In this document: one piece after another, positions 52,986 to 63,100 of the stretch
Layout: each line of letters opens with the position of its first letter
Numbering within the stretch: the stretch's first letter is position 1
Origin: Capilliphycus salinus
GTDB lineage: Bacteria > Cyanobacteriota > Cyanobacteriia > Cyanobacteriales > Microcoleaceae
Assembly: GCF_047276495.1 (NCBI RefSeq)
Contig: NZ_CP178543.1
Location: 6,758,001-6,822,000, forward strand
Reading direction: 5' to 3'
Length of the DNA: 64,000 bases
Translations under genes and position numbers: made by a program
The notes under the pieces: generated by a model
The model's database searches: none
The model's input: only the letters and a program-made list of their open reading frames with translations
What the model was told of the DNA's origin: nothing

Positions 52986-53438
52986 TTATAAAAGTGTGGG
53001 GAGATCAAGAGATTTTGACTGACCGATGACATTAACATCATAAAAGGTTTCAATCCAAACCCTGGCACCACAAGGGAGAGGTTTATCGGGACAATAGACG
53101 ACACGACATCCTCCCGGTATTTCGACGATATGCCCGTAAGTATTGGTGTTGCGCGTTTTGACGGTAATCACGGGAAGTTGTTGCTGTTGTTTTTGATTTT
53201 GGCGAATTCTGTGAGAATTAACGTGAACAATCGTTTTTGCACGCTTTTTGAGATTACACCAACGCGGAGCCGGGCCTCTTGTACCTCGCTTAATAGTGGG
53301 TTCGCCCTTAAACAGGGGAATGAGCCACATTTTCCCGGTCTTATAGGCACCTTCGACTCGGCCTGCGCTTAGGAGAACTCGCAGTCGAGCGGTGGAGATT
53401 TTTAAAATACGGGCTGCTTCTGTAGTACCGACGACCAT
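52986..53438 (-). CDS. Helix-turn-helix (excisionase/MerR-like) DNA-binding protein
   Basis: The start at 53438 (MVVGTTEAARILKISTARLR) is chosen because the longer frame to 53693 runs into GC-rich repeat sequence. The product is 150 residues. The N-terminus forms an excisionase-type winged HTH (TTEAARILKISTARLRVLLSAGR), then FKGEPTIKRGTRGPAPRW and a basic linker. The C-terminal half is Cys-containing (PGGCRVVYCPDKPLPCGARVWIETF). The family is cyanobacterial, of unknown role. The gene is flanked by repeats and could be part of a mobile remnant. Confidence 0.7.
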   Translation of the reverse strand: MVVGTTEAARILKISTARLRVLLSAGRVEGAYKTGKMWLIPLFKGEPTIKRGTRGPAPRWCNLKKRAKTIVHVNSHRIRQNQKQQQQLPVITVKTRNTNTYGHIVEIPGGCRVVYCPDKPLPCGARVWIETFYDVNVIGQSKSLDLPTLL

Positions 53439-54085
53439 TGAACTATAAGGGTATCGCAATAGTTTTAAAAGCTCTATAACCCAATTATAAATGATCTGCG
53501 GATCAATGGTCAAGGATCTGGCTATTCGGTGTTCGCAGTAGCGCGGTTGAACCGAAACCTGTTCACTGGTCAGGTGATAACGGGTTCGCGACTCGCGGTC
53601 TTGGGGTCCCCCCAAGTGGAGCACTTGCCTCGCGACTTGCGGTCGGACTCCCTTCGGGTTCACCAGTTGCTTTAAGTCGGGGAACCCGCCCAACGCACTG
53701 GTTCACCGCGCCACCTGCGGGCGAATCGCGAATGCCGACCAAGAGAGGCTGAATGGTCGCGAAGGCAAGTAAGCCGCTTCGCGGCAGGCTACGCCAACGC
53801 GATCTTCCGCGACAGGCTTTCCCGTAAGGGTCAGGTGTCTGTTATTCGTTGATTATACAACCGGATTTGATATGACTAATCAATGAGCGTCATGTAGGGG
53901 CGCGCCTCAGCATTGAACGAGGGCGATCACTCCGAGATTGAGTGAGTTAAACCCGCCCCGCACCCATAAGACCCATTAATCAAGCGGATATCATATGATT
54001 CGATATGGACGGTTTGATAAACCTGACTGCGAGAGTTGCAGAGGAATTAGTTATTATCAAGTCAAACCGTTCTCATCTGAGTGCA
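53439..54085. repeat. Intergenic cluster of dispersed repeats upstream of the CHAT gene
   Basis: 647 bp. It contains a GC-rich palindromic block at about 53560-53830 with the exact reverse complement of the 24-nt core from 16930-16953 (here 53769-53792). Direct copies of cgcgacttgcggtc flank it (about 53587 and 53632). A GGGGCGGGTT/CGCGCC-type element lies at about 53894-53960. No convincing gene. Confidence 0.7.
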
Positions 54086-55516
54086 ATGATCAAACTCATA
54101 AGACACCAGATACGGGTGTTTCTCGCATCAATTCTAGCCGTAATTCGTATCCAACGCTTTCGGTATCTCAGTCGGCTAGCCGTTTTGTGTTTGATGTTTT
54201 TTGGTGTGTTGCTAACCGTTGTCTCTCAACCGGCTGTTTCTCAAGACATTCCTGAAAATCTGAATTGGTCCGATCAGGTGACTCTCCTTGAGAACAACTG
54301 GGAGAAACAGTACGAAGATTATTTTAACCGGGATTTGGGAGAAGTCAGGCTAACCGCAGAGGATATTGCTCAAATTCTCTCCCGCATCGCCGACCAAACG
54401 GGAACCAAACCGGCGGTGTTGTGGGTGGCGCCCCAACCGGAATATCTGAAATTGGTGTTGTTGACTCCGGGCGATCAAGCTACCGGTAATATTATCGCCG
54501 AACTAGACCAAGAGACTGTAATGAAACAGGTTCACCGACTGTATCTAGAAGTCACGAACCCGAGAAGAATCGATACCACTTCCTATCTTAAACCCGCTCA
54601 ACAATTGTATCAATGGATCGTTCAACCGTTTGAGGCCACACTCAAAGAAAAAGGGATTGATACCCTGCTATTCTGTACGGGACCGGGTTTGCGAACTTTA
54701 CCCCTTGGCGTTTTGCATGACGGACAACAGTTTTTAGTCGAAAAGTACAGTTTAAGCCGCATTCCGGCGTTTAATTTGTTGGTAGATACCAATTACGACA
54801 ATCTCCAACGGGGACAGGTTTTGGCGATGGGGGTGTCGGAATTTCCCGAAAAAAATCCCCTTCCTGCGGTACCTGTAGAATTATCAAATATTGTTAAGCC
54901 CCAACCGGGGGAGGAAGCGTCTTTTTCCAGTTTCTTGGGACAATGGCCGGGAAAATCTTTTCTCAACCAAGTCTCTACTTTGCAGAATTTAGAGACGGAG
55001 TTGGCTTTTAATCGCTTTGAGATTGTTCATTTGGCGACTCACGCGGAGTTTCAAGCGGGAAAGCCGAACAATTCCTATATTCAATTGTGGGATACTCAAC
55101 TGCGCTTAAGTGATATGAAAGAAATGCGCTGGAATAGTCCGCCTGCGGAGTTGTTGGTGTTGAGCGCTTGTCAAACTGCGGTGGGAAATCACGAGGTAGA
55201 ATTGGGCTTTGCGGGGTTGGCCCTTCAGTCGGGGGTGAAGTCGGCTTTGGCGAGTTTGTGGTACGTTAGCGATCGCGGTACCCTGGCTTTAATGAGTGAA
55301 TTTTATCAACAGTTAAAAGGGGCAAACACGAAAGCTGAAGCGCTCAAACAGGCTCAAATTGGGATGATTCGGGGTAAAGTTCGTTTGCAAGAGGGTGAAC
55401 TTTTGATTTCTCGGGGTGAGGTGGCTTTACCGCCGACTTTGGCTTCTAATCGAGAAGAAGAATTATCTCATCCTTACTATTGGTCTGGGTTTACCTTAAT
55501 TGGAAATCCTTGGTAG
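54086..55516 (+). CDS. Secreted CHAT-domain (caspase-like) protein
   Basis: The ATG at 54086 is chosen because it yields a long signal/anchor region (MIKLIRHQIRVFLASILAVI, then AVLCLMFFGVLLTVVSQPAVSQ); a start at 54005 is possible. The product is 476 residues. The CHAT domain spans about 170-470, with catalytic His319 in VHLATHAEF (codon 55040-55042) and Cys362 in VLSACQTAVG (55169-55171). Between these, ELLVLSAC and PPAELL fit CHAT proteases. The domain follows an ~100-residue region with no known fold. CHAT proteins occur in cyanobacterial stress and conflict systems; here no TPR or NTPase partner is adjacent, so the target is unknown. Confidence 0.85.
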   Translation: MIKLIRHQIRVFLASILAVIRIQRFRYLSRLAVLCLMFFGVLLTVVSQPAVSQDIPENLNWSDQVTLLENNWEKQYEDYFNRDLGEVRLTAEDIAQILSRIADQTGTKPAVLWVAPQPEYLKLVLLTPGDQATGNIIAELDQETVMKQVHRLYLEVTNPRRIDTTSYLKPAQQLYQWIVQPFEATLKEKGIDTLLFCTGPGLRTLPLGVLHDGQQFLVEKYSLSRIPAFNLLVDTNYDNLQRGQVLAMGVSEFPEKNPLPAVPVELSNIVKPQPGEEASFSSFLGQWPGKSFLNQVSTLQNLETELAFNRFEIVHLATHAEFQAGKPNNSYIQLWDTQLRLSDMKEMRWNSPPAELLVLSACQTAVGNHEVELGFAGLALQSGVKSALASLWYVSDRGTLALMSEFYQQLKGANTKAEALKQAQIGMIRGKVRLQEGELLISRGEVALPPTLASNREEELSHPYYWSGFTLIGNPW

Positions 55517-55680
55517 GGTGCATCAAGTTCGAGATTTTCTCAAGAATTGACATTGATTCACTGTTTGATGCACCCGAGTTATTTGCCTTGAAAATCGTTG
55601 GTTGGGTGCATCAAAGCCTGAAATTATTAATGAATAATCACCAAATCCAGACTTTGATACACCCCAAACAATATCAATCG
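55517..55680. repeat. GGTGCATCAA-type repeat copies
   Basis: A 164-bp gap between the convergent CHAT and hpf genes. It contains tagggtgcatcaa, gatgcacccgag, gggtgcatcaaag and gatacacccca, i.e. direct and inverted copies of an 11-bp core that can form a hairpin. It probably serves as a bidirectional terminator (inference). Confidence 0.6.
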
Positions 55681-56319
55681 CTATACTGAGGACTCCTGCG
55701 GAATAACCTCGTTGGTATGAATTGCTTTTCCGTTTGTATGACCGTTATTATTGCGGGGTTGAATTAACCCATATCCTCCATGATGAACACGTTTATAAAT
55801 GACGTTCAGTTCTCCGGTTTTGTCATTGCAAAACACATAAAAATCGTGATCGATTAGTTGCAATTGTTCCAGGGCTTCTTGAACGCTCATTGGCGGCATT
55901 GCAAAGTATTTGGTGCGTACTACCTCCTCTGGAAGTTCCGGTTGGCGATCGCCAATCAAATCTTCGACTACCGGTTGATGTTCCACCACTTCTCCCAATT
56001 TTCCGGGATACTGATGCTTCCCTTGCCGTTTTTCTTTAAACTTGCGAAGTTGGCGAGCAATCTTATCGGCTACAAGATCGACACTTGCGTACAGATTCTC
56101 ACTACTTTCTTGGGCGCGAATCACAGTTCCATTTGCATAAATTGTGACTTCGGCTGTTTGCTTTGGATTGATTCGAGGGTTACGAGCAACTGATAGGTGT
56201 ACATCCACTTCATTGGTAAGTTGCTGATAGTGGCTGACCGCCTTGGTAATTTTTTGATGCACGTACTCGCGAATTGCTTCGGTTATTTCAAGATTTTTAC
56301 CCTGGACCACAAGCTTCAT
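55681..56319 (-). CDS. hpf: Long-form ribosome hibernation promoting factor (LrtA)
   Basis: A 212-residue protein: an S30EA domain at 1-105 (MKLVVQGKNLEITEAIREYV, KITKAVSHYQQLTNEVDVHLSVAR, QESSENLYASVDLVADKIARQL), an acidic linker, and the C-terminal dimerisation domain (VRTKYFAMPPMSVQEALEQL, HDFYVFCNDKTGELNVIYKRVHHGGYGLIQP). Long HPF drives 100S ribosome dimers in dark or starved cells; in cyanobacteria it is the light-repressed lrtA. The ATG follows GGGAGGAAG on the minus strand. The tail is Asn-rich. Confidence 0.95.
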   Translation of the reverse strand: MKLVVQGKNLEITEAIREYVHQKITKAVSHYQQLTNEVDVHLSVARNPRINPKQTAEVTIYANGTVIRAQESSENLYASVDLVADKIARQLRKFKEKRQGKHQYPGKLGEVVEHQPVVEDLIGDRQPELPEEVVRTKYFAMPPMSVQEALEQLQLIDHDFYVFCNDKTGELNVIYKRVHHGGYGLIQPRNNNGHTNGKAIHTNEVIPQESSV

Positions 56320-56552
56320 AAAGCTTCCTCCCGCTCATAATGTGGGCATAAACTCACCTTAACACTTTGGATTTGGGATGGATAACCCCTTTAAAATCTT
56401 TTGCATCCCTTGACAATTCTTGATATTTTTAGGGTAAAGTTCTGTTAACTTTAGCTTGATTTTTTTGGGGATTTCTAGTACCATCCCAACTTTTTTATCC
56501 TCTATGTATTGAGCATCTATACCCACAATCTTAACACACCCATTCTTTGCAA

Positions 56553-57239
56553 ATGCCTGTTTTTGCTGATTCTGTCCGCCGACAATGTAAAATTTATAAC
56601 TTAGGATTGGTCCCTTATCCAGTCGCCTGGGAGTGGCAGCGATCGCTCGTAAAACAGCATCAACAGCACCCCGAGTCCGATGATGTTCTGTTGCTATTGG
56701 AGCATCCCCCGGTCTACACTCTGGGCCAGGGAGCCGATCCCAAGTTCATAAAATTTAACCCAAATTCTCACAATGTCCCCGTCCACCGAGTTGAACGGGG
56801 GGGCGAAGTCACCTATCACTGTCCGGGTCAATTGGTCGGCTACCCCATTGTTAACCTGCGACGACATCAACAAGATTTACACTGGTATCTGCGACAACTC
56901 GAAGAAGTGATTATTCGAGTTTTGGCCGCTTACGGGATTGAAGGATCGCGCATTGCCGGCTTAACGGGCGTTTGGGTCGCCGAAAAAAAAGTCGCCGCCA
57001 TCGGGATTAAAGTCAGCCGGTGGATCACCATGCACGGTTTTGCAATTAATGTCTGTCCCGACTTGCGGGGATTTCAACAAATAGTCCCTTGCGGAATTAG
57101 CGATCGCCCGGTGGGGAGTTTAATCGAATTTGTGCCAACTGTTAACCTAGAACTTGTGCGATCGCAGGTAAAAATCGCTTTTGCAGAAGTTTTTGATCTC
57201 GAACCCGTTAATATTGAGGGTGAACCCAATTCGAGCTAA
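56553..57239 (+). CDS. lipB: Lipoyl(octanoyl) transferase LipB
   Basis: The ATG at 56553 is used; a TTG lies 6 bp upstream. The product is 228 residues. Motifs: LLLLEHPPVYTLGQGADPKF, RVERGGEVTYHCPGQLVGYPI, KVAAIGIKVSRWITMHGFAIN (catalytic Lys153) and VPCGI (catalytic Cys180). It transfers octanoate from acyl-ACP to lipoyl domains. Standard length and motif set. Confidence 0.95.
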   Translation: MPVFADSVRRQCKIYNLGLVPYPVAWEWQRSLVKQHQQHPESDDVLLLLEHPPVYTLGQGADPKFIKFNPNSHNVPVHRVERGGEVTYHCPGQLVGYPIVNLRRHQQDLHWYLRQLEEVIIRVLAAYGIEGSRIAGLTGVWVAEKKVAAIGIKVSRWITMHGFAINVCPDLRGFQQIVPCGISDRPVGSLIEFVPTVNLELVRSQVKIAFAEVFDLEPVNIEGEPNSS

Positions 57240-57304
57240 AAATTCGCCCAATTTTCTCCACAATAATTTAAGATAACGACAGTAGCTTTTAATTGTTCTG
57301 TGCT

Positions 57305-58093
57305 ATGAACTTCAGAATTCTTGCTACCGTGGTGGTTTTGAGTGCGGTGACTCTCGTTCAACCGAGCCAAGCGGGGAACCTAGAAACAATTCGTCAGCTT
57401 TTGTCGAGCAAAGAATGTGCAAACTGTAATCTTGCCGGTGCGGGTTTGGTTTTAGCCGATTTAGCCGGGGCGAATTTAGCCGGGGCGAACCTCGTGGGGG
57501 CTAATCTCAGCCGTGCGAATTTGACCGGCGCCAATCTCAAAGGGGCGAACTTGACCGGAGCGAGTTTACACGGAGCGAATTTAACCGGTGCGAATTTAGC
57601 CGGTGCCAATCTCAACGGTACCGATTTGCGGGGCGCTTATTTGATGAATGCGGTTCTCACCGAAAGTAATATTAAAGATGCTCAATTGGTGGGTGTTATC
57701 GGAATGCCAACCAATACCGGAAATGCGGAAGATTATTATTATTGGGGAGTGCAAGAAGCGAAAGAAAAAAATTACGTGAATGCTATTGATTTTTATACTC
57801 AAGCGATTCGTTTAAAGCCCGATTTAGCGGCCGCTTATTTTGGTCGAAGTATGGCAAGAGCCGATTTGGGAGATTTAGCTGGTGCGATCGAAGATGCTCG
57901 CTATGCTCAACAATTGTATAAAACTTTGGGTTCGGAAGAAGGAGAAAAAATTTCTACTCAGCTTGTTCAGGTTTTAGAATATCAGCAAAATCCAGAAGAA
58001 CCGGAGTATAAAGGTGGGTTTTTAGGGGTTTTACAACAGGGTTTAGGGACGTTACAGCAAGCGACTCCTTTGCTGTTGAGATTGCTGTTTTAG
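57305..58093 (+). CDS. Secreted pentapeptide-repeat and TPR protein
   Basis: The ATG at 57305 is used (MNFRILATVVVLSAVTLVQP, signal peptide to about 27). Residues about 30-120 form a right-handed pentapeptide-repeat helix (A(D/N)LxG units such as ANLAGANLVGANLSRANLTG), then a linker and two or three TPR-like helices (NYVNAIDFYTQAIRLKPDLAAAYFGRSMA, GDLAGAIEDARYAQQLYKTLG). The domain mix is common in cyanobacterial envelope proteins with unknown role. It is followed after 46 bp by an unrelated protein on the same strand. Confidence 0.85.
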   Translation: MNFRILATVVVLSAVTLVQPSQAGNLETIRQLLSSKECANCNLAGAGLVLADLAGANLAGANLVGANLSRANLTGANLKGANLTGASLHGANLTGANLAGANLNGTDLRGAYLMNAVLTESNIKDAQLVGVIGMPTNTGNAEDYYYWGVQEAKEKNYVNAIDFYTQAIRLKPDLAAAYFGRSMARADLGDLAGAIEDARYAQQLYKTLGSEEGEKISTQLVQVLEYQQNPEEPEYKGGFLGVLQQGLGTLQQATPLLLRLLF

Positions 58094-58139
58094 GTTGGGG
58101 TATCAATTTATTTATTGCGCGATTGTGGGAGGTAAAATT

Positions 58140-59879
58140 ATGAGCGATCAACAGAAATCTTTCTGGAATTCGGTGGGCAAAAAAGCATCAGGTTTGGGGA
58201 AGTCTATCGGTCATAAAGCCTCGGAAGTTAGTCAAAATGTGACTAAAAAAGCCACCGATGCCGCCAAACAAAAAGCCACAGAAATGGGCGAAACGATCAG
58301 TCAAAATGCCTCGGAAGCCGGAAAAAAGGTGATGGAAAAGGCGACAAATTCGGTGGATTCGGCGAAAAAACAAACTCAAAATTGGGTGGAAAATATTTAT
58401 TCTGAATCCGAAGAAAGTCCGGAAGCCACACAATTACATGATTGGAGTTTAGATGAGTTATATCATGTTTTTGTTCGTACTCAAACGGCAAGTTATGGCG
58501 GCACTCAAACGGTAACGCTGAAAACCGGTAAAAGCTACAGCGTTAAAATTCCTCCCAACCCGACAGAGGGTTCAAATTTGCGTTTAAAAGGCTGCGGTTT
58601 GGGGGGTGAAGATGCGTTTTTGGTGCTGCACACGTTGTTGAATCCGCTTTTTAATATTGACCGCAAAATTAATAGTTTAATTGTTCAAGCTCCGGTTTAT
58701 GATCGGACAAAAGTTCGGTGTTTAGAAGCTTATAATCGTTTGAGTGGTGCTTTGCCAACCGAAGATTTTGCCGCTTTGAATTTGTTGGATTATTTGGTTT
58801 TTTCCTCAAAAATTTATTCAGAAATCGGTCAGCGTTATACGATTGCGAGTCAAAATTCTCGGCTGTTGGGATTAGAAGATTGTTTGCAAAAATGCTTAAA
58901 TGCGTCTCACTTGGAGACGGAAGAACAAAAGGGAATTCGTGCGGCTTATCAATATTTAAGGAACGGCGAAGCGGTTCCCGATTTAAAGACTTTGGATCGG
59001 CTGGATGCGATCGTTTTGTATTCTAATTTGAAAGCGGAATTTAAAAAGTATTATCTCAGGGCAAGTGCGGCAACGCGGATGATGACGATTGACTGGATTC
59101 TGGTGAATGAGATTGATGTCAATCAACAGATTATTCAGTCGGATCGACCCCGATTTTTGGCGGTGTATCAGCCATTGAGAGAAGGTGAAGAAATTGTTGA
59201 TTTGAGAACGTTAGAGGCGTTTGATACTTGGGTTGAAAAAGCGAATTTACCTCTGGTTTGTTCGCTAACTTATAAATTGGTACGCCAGCGAGAATTTGAA
59301 CTGAACGATGAGTTTGAATTGGATGATTTTAGCGAATCATTTCAGGCAATAGAGCGGGTGAGTCAAGCCATAAAAGCTTCTGAAACTTATCGGAGTTCTA
59401 ACGATAATTATACGGTCAATGTGATGGAGATTAAGCCGGGAATGTTGATAGAAACGGCTTATAATTCGGTGTCAAGAGGCGGTTTGGGATTGTTGAGCGG
59501 AATGCCGATTATTAAAAACTCAAAAACTTTTATCGAAACAGTGGCTAGAATCGCGATCGCTCGTGCGAGTGAAATGACCAGTTCAGAAAAAATTAAACTG
59601 GGGATTTCCGCAGTTGCAGACCCAGGAACAACTAACACGACAGCCGGCGGAAATTGGCAAGCGGTAAGCCAATTAGGAAGACAAGAACAAAGCCTGAGTC
59701 AGTTGTCAGGTTTGGATGCTTATCGAGCGATATTGATGGAAATAGAGGGGGTAATGGATTTAAGTGAAGATAGCGATCGGGTATCTTTTAATTCTAAATT
59801 AAATGTTTGGAAGCTGTTGCGCGGAAATGGCGATCGCCAGCGGACCCTGGATCAATTAGAGCGCCAGTTGTACAGTTGA
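58140..59879 (+). CDS. Unknown protein with LEA-like N-terminus and DnaJ-C-like segment
   Basis: The ATG at 58140 follows GGGAGG; the frame upstream to 58095 is not used. The product is 579 residues. Residues 1-90 are an 11-mer-like amphipathic Lys/Ala/Glu helix (KKASGLGKSIGHKASEVSQN, ...KKATDAAKQKATEMG), as in LEA or apolipoprotein-type proteins. Residues about 115-180 (VTLKTGKSYSVKIPPNPTEG, SNLRLKGCGLGGEDAFLVLH, PLFNID) resemble the DnaJ C-terminal substrate-binding domain. The rest (200-579) is helical with no family I recognise. A role in protein or membrane protection is inference. Confidence 0.75.
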   Translation: MSDQQKSFWNSVGKKASGLGKSIGHKASEVSQNVTKKATDAAKQKATEMGETISQNASEAGKKVMEKATNSVDSAKKQTQNWVENIYSESEESPEATQLHDWSLDELYHVFVRTQTASYGGTQTVTLKTGKSYSVKIPPNPTEGSNLRLKGCGLGGEDAFLVLHTLLNPLFNIDRKINSLIVQAPVYDRTKVRCLEAYNRLSGALPTEDFAALNLLDYLVFSSKIYSEIGQRYTIASQNSRLLGLEDCLQKCLNASHLETEEQKGIRAAYQYLRNGEAVPDLKTLDRLDAIVLYSNLKAEFKKYYLRASAATRMMTIDWILVNEIDVNQQIIQSDRPRFLAVYQPLREGEEIVDLRTLEAFDTWVEKANLPLVCSLTYKLVRQREFELNDEFELDDFSESFQAIERVSQAIKASETYRSSNDNYTVNVMEIKPGMLIETAYNSVSRGGLGLLSGMPIIKNSKTFIETVARIAIARASEMTSSEKIKLGISAVADPGTTNTTAGGNWQAVSQLGRQEQSLSQLSGLDAYRAILMEIEGVMDLSEDSDRVSFNSKLNVWKLLRGNGDRQRTLDQLERQLYS

Positions 59880-59986
59880 ATCGCTCAACCCCCGACTCGG
59901 AAAGCTTTTGGGAGTTGCCTAAAAATCTTTTTCTCAGATCTAGACACGCTCTAAAATATTTGCTATGATACGAAGATGTCACACCT

Positions 59987-60078
59987 GGAGAGGTGGCTGA
60001 GTGGTCGAAAGCGGCAGATTGCTAATCTGTTGATAGGTTCGTAAGGCCTATCCGAGGGTTCGAATCCCTCCCTCTCCG
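59987..60078 (+). tRNA. trnS: tRNA-Ser (anticodon GCU)
   Basis: A class II tRNA of 92 nt. The 7-bp acceptor stem is ggagagg/cctctcc (59987-59993 with 60071-60077), with discriminator G and no encoded CCA. The D-arm includes ggctgagtggtcgaaagc. The anticodon loop ttGCTaa lies in cagattgctaatctg. The long variable arm (gataggttcgtaaggcctatc) and T-loop ggttcgaatcc fit serine tRNA. The next gene on the minus strand stops 22 bp away. Confidence 0.95.
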
Positions 60079-60100
60079 TTCCCGAAGCGGTTTCTAGCTT

Positions 60101-63100
60101 TTACTCGTTTTCAGATTCGATCAAATTGATCGCGTTTAACTCGTTGGAAGTGAGAAGTTGATGATCTGAAAAAATCTTATTGCGAATTTCTCTCAAACTG
60201 TAACTTCTGAAAACCACAAACGGAAATTCTCCATACTGATTACCAATGGGTAAAATATTATTTGCGGGATAAAGTAAGCGAATATAGACAGCGAGTAAGT
60301 CTCGAAAGGTATCCTCCTCAGTGTCTTCGGGAGTTTTTTCAAAATAGTTTTTCAAGGCTTCTTTACACACAAAAATAAATAAAGGAACCGCATAATATTG
60401 ATCGCAACGTTGACTATTTTGTTCAAACCATTGAGTTTGTTGGGATTGATCTTTAAGCTGATGAATCAACTCAATGGCTGATTTTGTAGCTGAAGATAGA
60501 CTTTCGGGATAAATTTCGCGGTTATATAAAATAGTATACAGCTTCTTTAACAAATCGGTCATCGCTTGAGATTTGAGTAAATTTTCTAAATCAAACTCAT
60601 AGTTTTCTTGTACTTGTTTGGAAGCCAAGGGGACAACTAATAAACTCCCGCTAATTTGTCCGGGTTCCAATAAACGCCAAGTTAATAATTCATCTAATCC
60701 CCGACTCATTAACCGGATAAAGTCATCGGGAAAACATTCACGAATCGCCAAATAAGAATCAGTTTTTTGGGGGTTTGAGGGGGATAAATCGTTCAGAACA
60801 ATTCTGACATTACCCAGTAAATTTTCCAGACTGGTAGACACCTCCAGCAATAATTTATCGCTGCGGCGTCGGTGATGTTCTTTGCGAAGTTCTCGAATAA
60901 AAGAAGCCATTCGACCCGAGAAAGTGTCACCCGCAGCATACACGGATTTTCCCCCAATAGGAATCATCATAAAATCATCCTTACCAATTTTACCCGATCC
61001 TTTAATTCGAGTCATTATAGCAGTTTTTAAAATCATCAAGAGATTGACCAAATTTAAAACACTTTCTTTTAAACTCAATTCCCGATCATTTCTGTCGGGG
61101 ATATTTCCATAGTAAATGGCTTGTTCAAAACCATAAAAAATTAAACTTTTTTCGGCGTTATCGAAAGTCTGAGTTATACCATTTTCAACATAATATCCTC
61201 GACCTCGATAGATGACTTGAATAATTTCCATCAGGTTTTGTTCGATTTCAAAGCGGGGGATATCTATTAAAATATGTTGGGTTTTGGGAAAAGATAAACC
61301 CCGACTCGCGGAAGCGGTCATAAAAATAACTTTGACCCGATCTTTTGACTGCTGTATTTGTGGTTTTTCGGATTCTGAAATATTGGCGTGAATTTCGATA
61401 TAATCTGTAAACGCTTCAAACTGTTCTAAATGTTGTTGTAAAAACTCAATCAGCAGTTGTAACCGTTGTTTGTCTTGAATATAAACAATAATTTGTGTTG
61501 TATTTGCTTGTGATAATAACTCTAAAATATCAAGACCGATTTGATTTTGAACGGGATTTAACAACTGGTTTTGTTGTTCTCGCAAAAGGTTCGGGTTAAA
61601 CTGGGTTGAGTGAATTAACAGTTTGTAAGTAATATTTAAACAGTTTGCGGGATAAGAATTAGCATTAATTAGAGTCGCTGATTTTTTATTAAAAATAAAA
61701 TCTTGTTTTGATAGGGGAGTTGCGGAAGCGGTTGAGCGTCTAAAAAATATCTTGTCGGGTTGAACTTTAGAATTTGAAAGATGTTGATTAATGACATCTT
61801 TGTCAACAATGGAAGCATCAGCAACAATAATTTTAGTATTGAAACCGTGTTGGGGTTCGGTTAGCTGATACTCATTCACTAAGCTACTAATTCGACCGAG
61901 AAATTCTGCTCCGCTATCATCTCCGGTAATTTCATCAATCATTATAAATAAGTGTTTAATCCGACCCGAAATTTCTCGCATTTTCGAGGGGATAACTTGT
62001 CCCTCTCGACGGTTATACACGCCTTTAAAAATATTGGCAAAATGACGCAGAGTATCTGTATTGTTGTCGGTTTTCTTTAAAGATTGAATCGAAACCGTTG
62101 CGACAATGGCGTTGGATAAGTTGCGATCAATAATCGTATATACACCTTCACAAAGACTATATAAAACACCCCGACTTTTTTGACCCGCATCTTGAATTAC
62201 ATCTTCGGTAATTCGTTGTAAACGCCGAGAATAATGTTGATACTGTTGGGGTTCGGTGTTTTGAGCGTCAACAAACTGAACCGCATTTTCTTGAAAGTTT
62301 CCTTGATAATGATTGGAATAATATTGAACCGTACATCGACCGCCATTTTCTTCAATTAAGTTAGAATTGGTATTGAGACAAAGTAAGCGATCATCACACA
62401 AGGATTCGTTATTTTTAAACTTTTCGATAATATCAATATTCACCTGTTTTCGGGGACTAATATAGAAAAATAAAAATCCTTCATCTAGATGCTGTTTGAG
62501 AAAGTCTACCAGAGCGGTTGTTTTTCCGATTCCAGGATTTCCGGTTAAAAATAGATAAGTTCCTGAACCCGTTAAAGCTTGTTGAATTAAGCGAGAATGA
62601 GCTTGACGAAGGTTCATTGTTCCCGTCAATCCTAACGAGTTCATTAGTTCGGGAGGAACCTCCGCAATAATATTAAAAAAGTCATCAATTTTTTCATTAT
62701 GAATTACCCAGTTACTTTCATCGGGAATAACCTTTAATAAGGATTTAATAAACTTTTTACCGTTAACAAAACTGCTCGCTGCTTTGCGTTGAATCACGTC
62801 AATAACTTTACCACGAGCTTCGGTAATTTCGAGATTGCTAGAGTGTTCTTGATAGATCTCAGCACAAGTTTTTAGAAAACCCAAGTTATCGGGTTGAACA
62901 GACATCGCACTCACCCCCCGATCCGTATAACCAAACACGTTAAACATCAGAGAATAGGACTCATTTAATAGCTGATTTTCTTGTAAAAATTCATAGAAAC
63001 TGTATGCGTAACTCGCAGCTTGAATAAGTTTAGAACTTTCTTTATCGTTTCGTTTAAAAGCGGTAAAATAGTCCTTGAGTTCAGGAGAAAATTTAACACC

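Noticed and set aside
53439..53693. N-terminal extension of the HTH protein to 53693
   Set aside because: The extension is encoded by GC-rich repeat sequence; the HTH motif starts immediately after the ATG at 53438.
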